Shown here: positions 19,656-30,084 of the stretch, piece by piece
Layout of the letters: every line of letters begins with the position of its first letter
How positions within the stretch are numbered: position 1 is the stretch's first letter
Source: an uncultured Nitrospira sp.
Lineage (GTDB): Bacteria; Nitrospirota; Nitrospiria; Nitrospirales; Nitrospiraceae
Direction: 5' to 3'
Length of the DNA stretch: 64,000 nt
Assembly (NCBI GenBank): GCA_902500995.1
Contig: CABVSR010000019.1
Coordinates: forward strand, 20,762 to 84,761
Notes under the pieces: generated by a model
What the model was told of the DNA's origin: nothing
The model's input: the letters and a program-made list of their open reading frames with translations, nothing else
The model's database searches: none
Program-made: the position numbers and the translations under genes

Positions 19656-21215
19656 ATGATGATACCGATCGTGACCGCCGAGCAGATGCGCGCGCTTGAT
19701 CATCGGACGATCACTGAGGCGCCAGTGCCGTCTCTGGTCCTGATGGAGCGGGCGGGCGCCGGTGTGGTGAGCCACCTTGAAGCACGGCACGGATCGGTGG
19801 CGGGGAAACACGTCGTCATCCTTTGCGGCAAAGGCAATAACGGGGGTGATGGCTTCGTCATCGCCAGGTTGTTACGGCGGAAAAAAGCCCGGGTCCACGT
19901 TCTCGTGCTGGCGCCGATCACAGAACTGAGCCGCGATGCGAAGACGATGTATCAACGTTTTCAACGAGTGGCCGGCCCATCCGCCACCACTCGCCCGTCC
20001 GGTGCACAGGCGCTCCAACAACGGCTGGCGGCAAGCGATCTCATTATCGACGCCATTTTAGGTACTGGTCTCTCCACGCCGGTGACCGGCCTGTACCGCG
20101 AGGCCATAGACGCCATCAATGCCGCCGGGCGCCTCACCGTCGCCGTCGATCTTCCATCCGGCCTCCATGCCGATACGGGATCGATCCTGGGCGCTGCGGT
20201 GCGCGCGGACCTCACCGTGACCTGTGGTTTGCCGAAAGTCGGGTTGTATTGCGGAGCCGGCATCGATTGCGCTGGACTGGTGCGTCTCGCCGACCTTGGC
20301 ATTCCACCCTCGTTTGTCGATGCCATCGGAAGCCGGCTGCTGCTCCTGACTACCGCCTCGGCACAGGCGGCGCTTCCTCCGCGGCGTCCATCGTCTCACA
20401 AAGGGACCTATGGACATCTCGGCCTCATCGCCGGATCTGTCGGCAAGACCGGAGCAGCGGCAATGGCCGCCCTGGCAGCGCTCCGCATCGGAACCGGCCT
20501 CGTCACGGCCGCCGTTCCTGCGAGCGTCAATGACATTCTTGAGGCGAAATTACTGGAAGCCATGACCCTCCCGATGCCGGAAACCAAGGCGCGCACCTTT
20601 GCCCGTTCAGGTCTGGATCGGCTGCTGGCCTTCGCGGGATCGCGAGATGCCGTGGCGATCGGTCCCGGCCTGACCACGCATCCGGAGACCGTCGATCTCG
20701 TACAAGAACTCGTCAAGCGCATCGACAAGCCTTGTGTACTCGACGCCGATGCGCTCAATGCACTGGCAGGAAAAGCCTCCCTGCTGACGGAATGCCATCG
20801 CCCGCCGATTATCACGCCCCATCCCGGAGAAATGGCCAGGCTCGAGGCAGAGGCCACCACTCAGTCGGTCAACGAAGACCGCCTGGGCACGGCAACGCGA
20901 TTCGCCCGCGAACGCGGCGTGTTCGTCATTCTCAAAGGAGCCCGGACTGTGATTGCCAGACCGGATGGAGTCGCAGCGATCTGCCCGACCGGCAATCCTG
21001 GAATGGCCACCGCAGGAACCGGTGACGTCTTGACCGGTATGGTCGGCGGATTGCTCGCTCAAGGCGTGCCTCCGTGGGAGGCTGCCTGTGCCGCTACATA
21101 TGTCCACGGCCTCGCCGGAGATCTCGCCGCGCAGCAGCTCGGCCAAGCCGGCATGATCGCAGGCGACCTGATTCAGCATATCCCCCATGCCATTGCGCCG
21201 AACGCCCACCAGTAA
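19656..21215 (+). CDS. nnr: Bifunctional NAD(P)H-hydrate epimerase / ADP-dependent dehydratase
   Basis: Repairs damaged NAD(P)HX. The N-terminal epimerase (YjeF_N, about residues 1-215) has ERAGAGV, the GKGNNGGDGFVIARLL loop and the DAILGTGLSTPVTG segment. The C-terminal dehydratase (ribokinase-like, about 230-515) has the HKGTYGHLGLIAGS start and the GNPGMATAGTGDVLTGMVGG motif. I take the ATG at 19656, with GGAG upstream, instead of the one at 19635. Its end overlaps tsaE by 29 bases. Confidence 0.95.
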   Translation: MMIPIVTAEQMRALDHRTITEAPVPSLVLMERAGAGVVSHLEARHGSVAGKHVVILCGKGNNGGDGFVIARLLRRKKARVHVLVLAPITELSRDAKTMYQRFQRVAGPSATTRPSGAQALQQRLAASDLIIDAILGTGLSTPVTGLYREAIDAINAAGRLTVAVDLPSGLHADTGSILGAAVRADLTVTCGLPKVGLYCGAGIDCAGLVRLADLGIPPSFVDAIGSRLLLLTTASAQAALPPRRPSSHKGTYGHLGLIAGSVGKTGAAAMAALAALRIGTGLVTAAVPASVNDILEAKLLEAMTLPMPETKARTFARSGLDRLLAFAGSRDAVAIGPGLTTHPETVDLVQELVKRIDKPCVLDADALNALAGKASLLTECHRPPIITPHPGEMARLEAEATTQSVNEDRLGTATRFARERGVFVILKGARTVIARPDGVAAICPTGNPGMATAGTGDVLTGMVGGLLAQGVPPWEAACAATYVHGLAGDLAAQQLGQAGMIAGDLIQHIPHAIAPNAHQ

Positions 21216-21780
21216 GCCGTCGCCCACTCCGCCCGCGCGGCAGCCGAAGGCGGCGACGGCCGCCGGCACCGCATCCTGGAGAACGGTCCTGCGCTCCCGG
21301 CAGCAGACTCACCGGTTAGGTCGATGTCTGGGCCTTCTGCTCCGGGGCGGTGAAGTCGTGGCCCTATTCGGTGAATTGGGAACCGGAAAGACGTCACTGG
21401 TTCGAGGGATCGCCGACGGATTGGGTGCCGAACCAACAGCAGTCAGCAGTCCAACATTTACCCTCATCCACGAATATCGGGGGCGTCTCCCGCTGATCCA
21501 TACCGATTTGTACCGGCTCACCGCCGCCCAACTCGACCATACCGGCCTGGGTGACTACTTAGACGACCATACGATTCTTGCGATCGAATGGGCGGAACGA
21601 TGGGGCGCAGGGCTTCCGGCTGACCGCCTGGAGATTCATCTCGCACATCGCCTCCCATCCGCCCGCCAGGCGGTTATCACGGCCAGAGGACCGGTGGCGT
21701 CCCGACTCCTTCTCGCGCTTCGCTCCCGCATGTCGGCGCGTCGCCCCACTAGAGTGGTTCGACAAACCCGTGTACAATGA
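21187..21780 (+). CDS. tsaE: tRNA threonylcarbamoyladenosine synthesis ATPase TsaE
   Basis: P-loop protein of the TsaBDE complex that makes t6A37 in tRNAs. The Walker A motif FGELGTGKTSLVRG lies near residues 60-73, followed by SSPTFTLIHEY and the Walker-B-like IEWAERWG near 133. The protein is 197 residues. A poorly conserved basic N-terminus of about 35 residues comes before the domain and overlaps nnr, so the true start may be further in. A basic C-terminal tail is also present. Confidence 0.9.
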   Translation: MPLRRTPTSKPSPTPPARQPKAATAAGTASWRTVLRSRQQTHRLGRCLGLLLRGGEVVALFGELGTGKTSLVRGIADGLGAEPTAVSSPTFTLIHEYRGRLPLIHTDLYRLTAAQLDHTGLGDYLDDHTILAIEWAERWGAGLPADRLEIHLAHRLPSARQAVITARGPVASRLLLALRSRMSARRPTRVVRQTRVQ

Positions 21781-21804
21781 CCCCCGGCCAAGGAGGGCCT
21801 CTCT

Positions 21805-22149
21805 TTGATCCGATTGATATTGGTAGGAACGGTGTTGCTGCTCGCGCTGTCGTTCTTCCTGCAAAATCAGGAACAGGAGGTAACCCTTCGGTATTTCTTC
21901 GGCCTTCGATCGGCGTCAATTCTGATTTATAAACCGATCCTCGCCTCCTTCGGCGTCGGCCTGCTGGTATCCGGCATCCTGCTGTTTCCGGCCTGGGTGC
22001 GCGGTCGGATCGAACTGCGACGAAAAACCAAAGCCCTGCAGGAAGCCGAAGTCGATCTGGAGCGGCTGCGTCAGGCGCTCGACAAAGCCGCGCGTCGGGT
22101 CGGGACCTCGTCGGACATCCCTTCCGAGGGAGAGGCAGTCGATGGGTGA
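21805..22149 (+). CDS. LapA-domain (DUF1049) membrane protein
   Basis: 114-residue inner-membrane protein with a TTG start after the ribosome site AAGGAGG. Two hydrophobic segments (about residues 3-20 and 43-66) flank the QNQEQEVTLRYFFG motif typical of LapA/DUF1049. A helical, probably coiled-coil tail of about 45 residues follows. E. coli LapA helps LapB and FtsH control lipopolysaccharide synthesis; that role is not shown here. Its end overlaps the mutS start by 8 bases. Confidence 0.8.
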   Translation: MIRLILVGTVLLLALSFFLQNQEQEVTLRYFFGLRSASILIYKPILASFGVGLLVSGILLFPAWVRGRIELRRKTKALQEAEVDLERLRQALDKAARRVGTSSDIPSEGEAVDG

Positions 22150-24790
22150 GGCTGACGGCACGCCGCTCATGCGGCAGTACCGCGAGATCAAACAGGCCTA
22201 CCGTGATGCCATTCTGTTTTTCCGGGTCGGCGATTTCTACGAAATGTTTCAGGAAGATGCGATCGAAGCCTCCAAGCTGCTCTCGATCGCGCTGACATCC
22301 CGGGATAAATCCAGCGAGACTCCCATTCCACTGTGCGGCGTTCCCTATCATGCCGCGACCAATTACATTGCCAAACTGCTTCGCGCAGGCCGCACGGTCG
22401 CCCTTTGCGAGCAGGTGGAAGACCCGAAACTCGCGAAGGGTTTAGTTCGACGCGAAGTCGTCCGGCTGTATACCCCCGGCACGCTGATTGATAGCGAATT
22501 CCTGCCGTCGTCGGAATCCAATGTGCTGGCGGCGGTGGCGATCACCCTTCGCGCCGCGGGTCACGACCGTACGCCCTGCTCCTTCGGGCTGGCGACGCTG
22601 GAGGTGTCGACAGGAGAGTTCTGGCTCTGTGAATTTCACGGTCCACAGGCGCGCACCGCCCTCTTGGACGAACTCGCACGCCTTGAGCCGAAAGAGCTCT
22701 TGTATGCCGAAGGGATGGCGCCGGCAGAACAATCCTATCTGGCTGAATTGACCGGACTTCGCTGCTGTGCGCAGCCGGCGAACTGGTTTGAATTCGATGC
22801 CGGCCGGGCCATGCTCCTCGAACAGTTCCATGTGCATTCGCTGGATGCGTTCGGATGCCAGCAGCTCACCTCGGGTATCCAGGCCGGAGCGGCCGTATTG
22901 CGCTATGTCAGAGAAACGCAGCCATCGGCGTCGCTCGACCACATTCGCCACCTCCGCGTCCGGCAGCCGCACGACGCCATGCATCTGGATAGTGTCACCA
23001 TCCGCAATTTGGAACTGGTCAAACCATTCGGCCGCTGGGACGACCCGACAGGTAACCGCTCGCCTTCGACGTTGTTGGGGGTTCTCGATCGCACCGTCAC
23101 CGCGATGGGAAGCCGGTTACTCCGCGAGTGGCTCCTGCGCCCTTTGATTCACCGCGCCCCGATCGAAGCGCGCCTCAGCGCTGTCGATGAACTGACACAA
23201 CAGATGGAGCCGCGGGTTCGTCTTCGATCCGCGTTACGCACCGTCCAAGACATTTCGCGGCTCTGCAGTCGGATCTCCCTCGGGGCCGCTCATCCGCGCG
23301 ACCTGCTGGCGTTAAAACTCTCGTTATCCTCCCTGCCCGCCATTCAGGCGGAACTGGCCCCGCTGCGGGCGCCACTTCTCGCCGAACTCGCGACATCCTG
23401 GGATGACGCGCAGGACCTGTATGAGCAGATTGAACGAGCCATTCTGCCCGACGCTCCTGTGTCCGTTCGCGATGGGGGCATCTTGAGGGATGGGTACCAC
23501 CCGGAAGTCGACGAGCTCCGTAAAGCCAGTCGCGAAGGAAAAAGTTGGATAGCCGGACTCGAGGCCAAGGAACGCGCACGAACCGGCGCCGAATCGCTGA
23601 AGATTCGCTATAACCAGGTCTTCGGCTACTACATCGAACTGACGAAAGCCAACCTTGGGAAAGTTCCGCCTGACTATATTCGAAAACAGACGCTGGTCAA
23701 TGCCGAGCGATTCATGACTGCCGAGCTGAAGGAATTGGAGGAGCGGGTCACCGGAGCCGATGCCAAACTCATGGCGCTCGAACAATCGCTTTTCGAACAG
23801 CTCCGGGCAGACCTTGCCGCCGAAACCGCTCGACTGCAAGACATCAGCCGCAGGCTGGCCATATTGGATGTCATCACCGCGCTTGCGGAAACAGCCGGGC
23901 TCAACCGGTATGTGCGACCCATCATCGACACCGGTGACGTCCTGGAGATCAAACAGGGCCGCCATCCTGTGGTCGAACGCTTGGATCTGTCAGGGGGATT
24001 TATCCCCAACGACACCTATTTGGATCGGCAGACCAGCCGCCTTCACATTCTGACAGGTCCCAATATGGCGGGGAAAAGCACCTATCTGCGGCAGGTGGCA
24101 CTGATTGCGTTAATGGCTCAAATGGGTAGCTTCGTCCCGGCAGCGGAGGCTCGGATCGGATTGGTTGACCGGATCTTTACGCGGGTCGGTGCCTCCGACA
24201 ATCTCGCAGGCGGCCAAAGTACCTTCATGGTGGAGATGACCGAATCAGCTCATATTCTCAACTGCGCGACGGAGCGTAGCTTGATCCTCCTCGACGAAAT
24301 CGGTCGCGGGACCAGCACCTACGACGGCTTGAGCATCGCTTGGGCCATTGCCGAATTCATCGAAGATCCTGAGCGGCTCGGAGCGCGGACACTCTTCGCC
24401 ACCCACTACCACGAAATGACGCAGCTGGAAGGGCTGCGAAGCGGGATCACAAATTATTCTGTTGCGGTGAAGGAATGCGAAGGAAAGGTATTATTTCTGC
24501 GCAAAATCGTCCAGGGCGGGGCTGATCGCAGTTATGGAATCTATGTCGCCCAATTGGCTGGTCTGCCCGATACGGTGATACACAGAGCTAAGGCTGTACT
24601 CGCTCAACTTGAATCCGCGAGTTCCCCACGTCCCGTTCTTGAGACTCAGCAAGCCCTGCAGTTTGATTCTACTCTACCGGCTCCCCATCCCATGCTCGAA
24701 GAAGTCCGACAAATGGACCTCTTCTCCATGACCCCGTTAGATGCGCTCAATCGGCTCGCTGCGTTCAAGCAACGGCTGCTGAGCGAGTGA
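22142..24790 (+). CDS. mutS: DNA mismatch repair protein MutS
   Basis: Mismatch recognition ATPase of 882 residues. The N-terminal mismatch-binding motif DFYEMF lies near residue 36, the connector and lever domains occupy the middle, and the Walker A motif GPNMAGKSTYLRQ is near 638, followed by DEIGRGTSTYDGLS and the ATHYHEM segment. The C-terminal end carries QMDLF, which matches a beta-clamp binding motif. No mutL is seen in this window. It is the last gene of the pdxJ operon. Confidence 0.98.
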   Translation: MGEADGTPLMRQYREIKQAYRDAILFFRVGDFYEMFQEDAIEASKLLSIALTSRDKSSETPIPLCGVPYHAATNYIAKLLRAGRTVALCEQVEDPKLAKGLVRREVVRLYTPGTLIDSEFLPSSESNVLAAVAITLRAAGHDRTPCSFGLATLEVSTGEFWLCEFHGPQARTALLDELARLEPKELLYAEGMAPAEQSYLAELTGLRCCAQPANWFEFDAGRAMLLEQFHVHSLDAFGCQQLTSGIQAGAAVLRYVRETQPSASLDHIRHLRVRQPHDAMHLDSVTIRNLELVKPFGRWDDPTGNRSPSTLLGVLDRTVTAMGSRLLREWLLRPLIHRAPIEARLSAVDELTQQMEPRVRLRSALRTVQDISRLCSRISLGAAHPRDLLALKLSLSSLPAIQAELAPLRAPLLAELATSWDDAQDLYEQIERAILPDAPVSVRDGGILRDGYHPEVDELRKASREGKSWIAGLEAKERARTGAESLKIRYNQVFGYYIELTKANLGKVPPDYIRKQTLVNAERFMTAELKELEERVTGADAKLMALEQSLFEQLRADLAAETARLQDISRRLAILDVITALAETAGLNRYVRPIIDTGDVLEIKQGRHPVVERLDLSGGFIPNDTYLDRQTSRLHILTGPNMAGKSTYLRQVALIALMAQMGSFVPAAEARIGLVDRIFTRVGASDNLAGGQSTFMVEMTESAHILNCATERSLILLDEIGRGTSTYDGLSIAWAIAEFIEDPERLGARTLFATHYHEMTQLEGLRSGITNYSVAVKECEGKVLFLRKIVQGGADRSYGIYVAQLAGLPDTVIHRAKAVLAQLESASSPRPVLETQQALQFDSTLPAPHPMLEEVRQMDLFSMTPLDALNRLAAFKQRLLSE

Positions 24791-24840
24791 CCTTCCGCCT
24801 CCACTGTGCCTGGCAAGCGCACCCTGGCGAATACAACAAA

Positions 24841-24870
24841 AAGGCGGCACCCTTTTCAGAGTGCCGCCTT
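24841..24870 (-). terminator. Rho-independent terminator between mutS and the secreted-protein gene
   Basis: AAGGCGGCAC and GTGCCGCCTT form a perfect 10-bp stem with a 10-base loop. The T-run (TTTTTG) follows on the minus strand, so it mainly ends the minus-strand transcript from 24900-26147; the stem may also stop mutS transcription. Confidence 0.85.
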
Positions 24871-24899
24871 CTCACGCCAGGCTATGAGCCTGCTAACGA

Positions 24900-25577
24900 T
24901 TAATGATGCCCGCCGCCCTGGTTGTACTTCGCAGTCCAAGGAATCAGGTTGGCAATTGGCTTGCCATCCGGCAGCAACACGTCATACTGCAGCGGCAAGT
25001 TGGCTCCATCCGGAGTCTTCGGTGAGGTGTTCAACATCTGCTTTGCCGCGGCGCAAGGAGCATCCACTTCCGTCTTGCCTTCACATTCCTTCAGACGGAG
25101 CGAGGAAATGCTCTTCGGCTTGCCCATTTCTCCGGCATTGTCGTTGAGCTTCTTCACAGAAGTGATCACGCGATGATTCTGCTCAGTCTCCTGAGCCACG
25201 AATTCCACGAGGGTCGTGGGAGAGCCAGGGGGAACTTCCTTCGCCGCAGCCGGTCCAGAATGTGGACGGGCCATCGACTTCAGTTGCTCCCACACATTCT
25301 TGTCCGCAGGATAGAACTTCAGGTTCTTTCCGGGATGGACTCTCTGCCACCACAATCCGCTCTCCGCGTTGCCGCCGAATACCGCGATGTTAAGCCACAC
25401 GGCTTCATCGTATGGATCCAGAATAATCACTCGGCCCTGCAACGTGGTGGGCTTGCTCAAATCTCCCCACTCAAAACGCTCCTGGAACGCCTCGATGGCC
25501 AGCGCAGTGGAGGCAAAACTTACCACCAAAGCTGCGGCAGCCATGAAGGTCCACCCTTGCTTTTGAAGCTTCATCAT
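24900..25577 (-). CDS. Secreted protein of unknown function (distant relative of the gene at 25635)
   Basis: 225 residues with a clear Sec signal peptide (basic MMKLQKQ, hydrophobic core, cleavage near STALA). The mature protein starts with a TLQGRVIILDP segment, has no membrane helix, one cysteine pair (CEGKTEVDAPC) and a His-rich end (GGGHH). I recognise no family. Features shared with the next gene (a TL-x-GRV start, a DKN-x-x-x-Q segment and an IT-x-x-K-x-L end) suggest the same fold. The ribosome site TAAGGAGG sits right before a GTG ATG ATG run; I choose the first ATG. Confidence 0.7.
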   Translation of the reverse strand: MMKLQKQGWTFMAAAALVVSFASTALAIEAFQERFEWGDLSKPTTLQGRVIILDPYDEAVWLNIAVFGGNAESGLWWQRVHPGKNLKFYPADKNVWEQLKSMARPHSGPAAAKEVPPGSPTTLVEFVAQETEQNHRVITSVKKLNDNAGEMGKPKSISSLRLKECEGKTEVDAPCAAAKQMLNTSPKTPDGANLPLQYDVLLPDGKPIANLIPWTAKYNQGGGHH

Positions 25578-25634
25578 CACATCCTCCTTAAAGAAGACAA
25601 AAGAGTCTAAAGAATGTCGCCTCGCGTATAAAAT

Positions 25635-26147
25635 CTACTTCAAAACTTTGAAACCGGTAATCGTCCGCCCATCGAGCGTCACTTCCATCGCGACCAATTC
25701 TTGCGACGCCTTGATGATCTGATCCATGAGATTCTTATCCTTCACCGCCAGGCGAACGGTGGTCGCCGCTTGATGCCATCCGGCGTATGGAGCATTCTTC
25801 TCCGCACCGCCCGTGAAGCCCCAGGCGCAGCAGGTAAACAAAGGATCCGGCGGCTTCACGTCCATCTGCGTTGAAGAACGGCCACCACCCTCACCGGAAG
25901 CGGGTTCACCGGTGTTCCAGTATTGAATGCCGAAGAGGATTTCGTGCTCGGGATTATCCGCCCACTGCGACCAGACACGACCTTTTAAGGTATTCGTGGG
26001 TTCACCCTTGAAAAACTTCCCACTGCCCGTCGTCACTTCGCTGGGGCCGCCACCGGCTGGAGCGTCGGCCGCCATCGAGACACCGGCGGTCAACAAGCCG
26101 ACAACGGAGGAGACTGCAAGTGCGGCTAGAATTCCGACCCTATTCAT
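25635..26147 (-). CDS. Secreted protein of unknown function
   Basis: 170 residues with a signal peptide ending near VSMAADA. The mature part contains TNTLKGRVWSQ, an unusual CC pair (FTCCAWGF) in the middle and the end VTLDGRTITGFKVLK. No known family is recognised. The ATG at 26147 has AAGGAGG ten bases upstream; the frame is open further to 26225 but without a site. The 24900 gene lies 57 bases downstream and shares a probable terminator with it. Confidence 0.7.
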   Translation of the reverse strand: MNRVGILAALAVSSVVGLLTAGVSMAADAPAGGGPSEVTTGSGKFFKGEPTNTLKGRVWSQWADNPEHEILFGIQYWNTGEPASGEGGGRSSTQMDVKPPDPLFTCCAWGFTGGAEKNAPYAGWHQAATTVRLAVKDKNLMDQIIKASQELVAMEVTLDGRTITGFKVLK

Positions 26148-26518
26148 AACCCTACCCTCCTTGGAAAAATGATGACCAGAGAACCGTTGAATCACAGTAT
26201 CCAAAAAAAGAGTGCAAGAAAACACAAAAAATCAGAGAACGCGCTAGCAGCAGAAAGTGCGACACACACCCCCTTTCTCTCTGCTTACCTTCCCCTGTAA
26301 TGCAGTCGAAATAAATTCAGACTTATATGATGAAAACGCGGCCATGGTACTTAAATCCACGAAACGTGTCAAGAAAATGTTTTTCGAAAATCCTACTGCA
26401 ATCGTCATCAGGGACACTCACCAAACACCATCAGTTGCCGTATGAATTCGTCTAGTTCGGACCTGCCTTTCCTCGCTCCGTTGCCCCGCCGGCATGAGCC
26501 TGCCGGTCATCTGACCGA
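26148..26518. other. 371-base non-coding stretch
   Basis: No convincing gene. It is richer in A and T than its surroundings (26160-26420) and should hold the promoter of the secreted-protein genes, but I could not fix a good -10/-35 pair. Near 26489-26506 a 6-bp inverted repeat (CCGGCA/TGCCGG) lies just after the stop of the M16 peptidase gene and might act as a weak terminator; no T-run follows it. Confidence 0.5.
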
Positions 26519-27772
26519 TTATGACGCAAACGACTGAAGACTGTTGGACGGAATGGGCCCGAGCGCCGTGATGGCAAGGCAGCGCTGATCCAACAGAGTT
26601 TGCGCCACACGAAATACCTGATCCGTCGTCACCCGATCAATCTCGCCGATCATCTGTTCGAGAGAGACATGGCTCCTTTGCGTGAGCTCATCCTTCGCCA
26701 ATTTACTCATACGGCTATGCGAGCTTTCGAGGCTCAGCATGAGACTGCCCTTCATTTGATTCTTCACGCGGGCCAGATCCTTGGCATCAATCCCCTTGCT
26801 GCGCAGCTTTTTCAGCTCACGGCACACCACCTCCACGACACGTTCCACTTCTTTCGGGCGCGTACCTGCATAGACCGTCGTCATCCCGCCGTCCGAGTAG
26901 GTGGACAGGAACGAATAAATCGAATACACCAGACCGCGCTTCTCCCTCACTTCTTGGAACAGGCGCGAACTGACGCTTCCCCCCAGAACCCCGTTGAGTG
27001 CATGGGCTGCATACCGGTCCTTATGCCCGGCCCCCAAACCTTGCAGGCCCAAACAGAGATGGACTTGTTCAAGGGCTTTGCGCTTGACCAGCACGCCACC
27101 GCGAACTTCGGGGGGCCGACGGCTCGGCTTGACCGCGGTGCCCTTATGAGGCGCAGAAAAATAGCGCCCCAGGAGCTGTTCAAGCCGCTTCCAGGTGAAG
27201 TTTCCAGCCACTGCGACGACCGTACGCTCAGGGTCATAGTGAGAACTGACATAGGAAACCAGGTCGTTGCGGCCCAGGGCCTGAATTCTCGGCGCTTGCC
27301 CCAAAATGGGCCGTCCCAGCGGATGGCTGCCGAGCGTATGCTTCATGTGGAGTTCCTGGACGAGATCCTCGGGATCGTCCTGAACCATCCGGATCTCTTC
27401 CAGCACCACCTGCTTTTCTTTTTCGACTTCCTTCGGCTCGAACCTCGAACGGTAGAACAGATCGGACAGGAGCTCCAGCGCTGCCTCCAATTGCTGATCG
27501 AGCACTTTCACGTAAAAGGTCGTCGTTTCGCGGGTGGTGAAGGCATTCATCTCTCCCCCCAGCGCGTCGATTTCCCGGGAGATCTGCGTTGCCGACCGGC
27601 TTCGCGTCCCCTTGAAAAACATATGCTCCAGAAAGTGAGAGAGCCCCTCTTCTCCCGGCTGCTCATCGCGCGACCCGACATTAACCCAAATGCCGATGGT
27701 GACGGACTTCAACGTCGGAAGTAATTCCGCCACAACCCGCAACTTGTTGTCGAGCACGATCTTGCGATACAC
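26519..27772 (-). CDS. M16 family zinc peptidase
   Basis: 417-residue single-unit M16 (insulinase/processing-peptidase type) enzyme. The inverted zinc motif HFLEHMFFKG lies near residue 46, and the third ligand glutamate is in EKEKQVVLEEIRM near 124. The second M16 domain (about 165-400) carries no zinc site, as usual. It lies 6 bases after pnp, the same arrangement as the YmxG/MlpA type in many bacteria. No signal peptide is seen, so it is probably cytoplasmic. Confidence 0.9.
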   Translation of the reverse strand: MYRKIVLDNKLRVVAELLPTLKSVTIGIWVNVGSRDEQPGEEGLSHFLEHMFFKGTRSRSATQISREIDALGGEMNAFTTRETTTFYVKVLDQQLEAALELLSDLFYRSRFEPKEVEKEKQVVLEEIRMVQDDPEDLVQELHMKHTLGSHPLGRPILGQAPRIQALGRNDLVSYVSSHYDPERTVVAVAGNFTWKRLEQLLGRYFSAPHKGTAVKPSRRPPEVRGGVLVKRKALEQVHLCLGLQGLGAGHKDRYAAHALNGVLGGSVSSRLFQEVREKRGLVYSIYSFLSTYSDGGMTTVYAGTRPKEVERVVEVVCRELKKLRSKGIDAKDLARVKNQMKGSLMLSLESSHSRMSKLAKDELTQRSHVSLEQMIGEIDRVTTDQVFRVAQTLLDQRCLAITALGPIPSNSLQSFAS

Positions 27773-27778
27773 GATCGA

Positions 27779-29896
27779 TTATCCTGCAGGCGTCGGCTCG
27801 GTTGCGGGAGACCCTGCAGGCGCCGGCATCGCTTCTTTCCGGCTCAAGCGAATTTTCCCCTGCTTGTCGATTTCCAACACTTTCACCTGGATCTGGTCAC
27901 CCTCGGAGACCTCGTCGGTGACCGCCTTCACGCGGTGATGGGCGAGCTGAGAAATGTGAACTAAGCCGTCCGTGCCCGGAAGGACCTCGACGAAGGCGCC
28001 GAAATCCATGATCTTCCGAACCGTTCCCAGATAAATCTTGCCGACTTCCACCTCTTCGGTCAGGCGCTTGATCATATCGATCGCCTTCTGTGCCGAGGCT
28101 TCATCCGAAGAAGCGATGGTCACATCGCCCGTGTCTTCGACATTGATCTTCACACCGGTCTCCGCAATGATGCTGCGGATCATTTTTCCGCCCGGGCCGA
28201 TGACGTCCCGGATCTTGTCCTGCTTAATCTTCATCGGGAATATGCGCGGAGCGAAGGCGGACAACTTGGTCCTCGGCGCCGTCAACGCCTGCGCCATACA
28301 TCCCAGAATATGGAGTCGGCCGGCCTTGGCCTGTGCCAGCGCTTCGCGCATCAAGGCGGAATTGATGCCCCCGATCTTAATATCCATCTGAAGCGCGGTG
28401 ACCCCGTTCTTCGTGCCGGTCACTTTAAAATCCATATCGCCCAAATGGTCTTCCAAGCCGAGAATGTCAGAGAGGACCAGGACTTGATCGCCTTCCTTGA
28501 TCAGTCCCATCGCAATGCCTGCGACGGGTTCCTTGATCGGGACCCCCGCGTCCAGCAATGCCAGTGTTCCGCCGCATACCGTGGCCATCGAAGAGGAGCC
28601 GTTCGACTCAAGAATTTCAGACACGATCCGAACCGTGTAGGGGAACTTGTCCTTCCCGGGCATGATCGACTTGAGTGCGCGCTCCGCCAGAGCGCCGTGC
28701 CCGACTTCGCGGCGTCCGGGGGACCGCAAGGGCCGCGCCTCGCCGACGCTGAACGGCGGGAAATTGTAGTGCAACATGAAGGTGCGCATGTACTCGCCCT
28801 CCAGGGCGTCGATGCGCTGCTCATCGTCGGTTGTTCCTAACGTCACCACCGCTAAACTCTGCGTTTCTCCCCGGGTAAAGACTGCAGACCCGTGCGCGCG
28901 GGGCAGGACCCCCACTTCGCACGTGATGGGGCGGATGTCGGACGGACCGCGCCCATCGGCACGCACCCGTTTTTCGAGAATCATGTTACGAACTTCGGTG
29001 TACTCCAGCCCGTGGAAGGTGATCTTCACATGTCGATCGCGGTTCGGCTCATCCGATTTGAGCGCGATCAGCGTGTCCGCCAACACCTGATCCAATCGCT
29101 CTTGGCGCGCGCTCTTATTGGGAATGAGAATGGCTTCGCGGATCGGACCGGCGACGAGCTTCCGGACCTGTTCGGCCAAGGCCGCATCGATCGATTCCTG
29201 CGTCACCACCCGTTTGGGCTTGCCGGCCAGGCTGCGGAGTTCTTCGATCTTCGCGACGATTTTCTTAATCTCGCTGTGCGCCAGTTCGATCGCCTCCAGC
29301 ATGGTCGCTTCAGGCAATTCATTGGCCCCCGCTTCGACCATCATGACGGCATCGGCCGTTCCCGCAACGACAAGATGCAAGTCGCTGGTCTCCAGCGTTT
29401 CCAGGTCAGGATTTACGACAAACTGCCCGTTGACGCGTCCGATCTTGACCCCTGCAATCGGACCATTAAACGGAATGGGCGAAATCGCCAAGGCAGCAGA
29501 TGCGGCGATGATCGCAATCACATCGGACACGCCGGTCTTATCGGCGGACAGCACCGAAGTGATGACTTGGGTTTCAAAATAGTAGCCTTCGGGAAACAGC
29601 GGGCGAAGCGGACGATCGATCAACCGGCTGGTGAGCACTTCCCGCTCGGAAGGTCGGCCTTCGCGCTTGAAATACCCGCCGGGAATCTTGCCTGCCGCGT
29701 AGGTCTTTTCCTGGTAATCCACGGTCAGGGGAAGAAAGTCCACGCCGGGCTTCGCATTTTGTGATGCCACGGCCGTGGCGAGCACGACGGTGTCGCCGTA
29801 CGTGGCCCAAATCGCGCCGTCTGCCTGCTTGGCAATACGGCCGGTCTCCAGCGTCAAGCGGCGTCCTGCCAGCTCGATGTCTACAACATGTTTCAT
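27779..29896 (-). CDS. pnp: Polyribonucleotide nucleotidyltransferase (PNPase)
   Basis: Phosphorolytic 3'-5' exoribonuclease, 705 residues. Two RNase PH domains are seen, the second with the [14 protein letters not shown] and [15 protein letters not shown] motifs. A KH domain ([20 protein letters not shown], about residue 555) and an S1 domain ([21 protein letters not shown], about 622) follow. It comes after rpsO with a 188-base gap that could hold the leader bound by PNPase or cut by RNase III, as in E. coli; I did not identify a specific hairpin. Confidence 0.97.
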   Translation of the reverse strand: MKHVVDIELAGRRLTLETGRIAKQADGAIWATYGDTVVLATAVASQNAKPGVDFLPLTVDYQEKTYAAGKIPGGYFKREGRPSEREVLTSRLIDRPLRPLFPEGYYFETQVITSVLSADKTGVSDVIAIIAASAALAISPIPFNGPIAGVKIGRVNGQFVVNPDLETLETSDLHLVVAGTADAVMMVEAGANELPEATMLEAIELAHSEIKKIVAKIEELRSLAGKPKRVVTQESIDAALAEQVRKLVAGPIREAILIPNKSARQERLDQVLADTLIALKSDEPNRDRHVKITFHGLEYTEVRNMILEKRVRADGRGPSDIRPITCEVGVLPRAHGSAVFTRGETQSLAVVTLGTTDDEQRIDALEGEYMRTFMLHYNFPPFSVGEARPLRSPGRREVGHGALAERALKSIMPGKDKFPYTVRIVSEILESNGSSSMATVCGGTLALLDAGVPIKEPVAGIAMGLIKEGDQVLVLSDILGLEDHLGDMDFKVTGTKNGVTALQMDIKIGGINSALMREALAQAKAGRLHILGCMAQALTAPRTKLSAFAPRIFPMKIKQDKIRDVIGPGGKMIRSIIAETGVKINVEDTGDVTIASSDEASAQKAIDMIKRLTEEVEVGKIYLGTVRKIMDFGAFVEVLPGTDGLVHISQLAHHRVKAVTDEVSEGDQIQVKVLEIDKQGKIRLSRKEAMPAPAGSPATEPTPAG

Positions 29897-30084
29897 CTAT
29901 GGTCTCCTCGGTTAATCCCACAGATGCCCACAGAGATACGTTCAATTCGTATGCAACACCGGCGCAGACATCCGCGTTGGCTGTATGCCTGCCCATTCGT
30001 TTGAACGTGTTTCAGTGTTCACCTGCGGGGACAATAGTTCGACCGCCACGCAAAGCGGTGGCGGCCGATTCGATCACGCGACGA

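Noticed and set aside
26257..26445. 62-codon plus-strand frame in the 371-base gap
   Set aside because: No ribosome site, no family resemblance, and it overlaps the expected promoter region of the secreted-protein genes.
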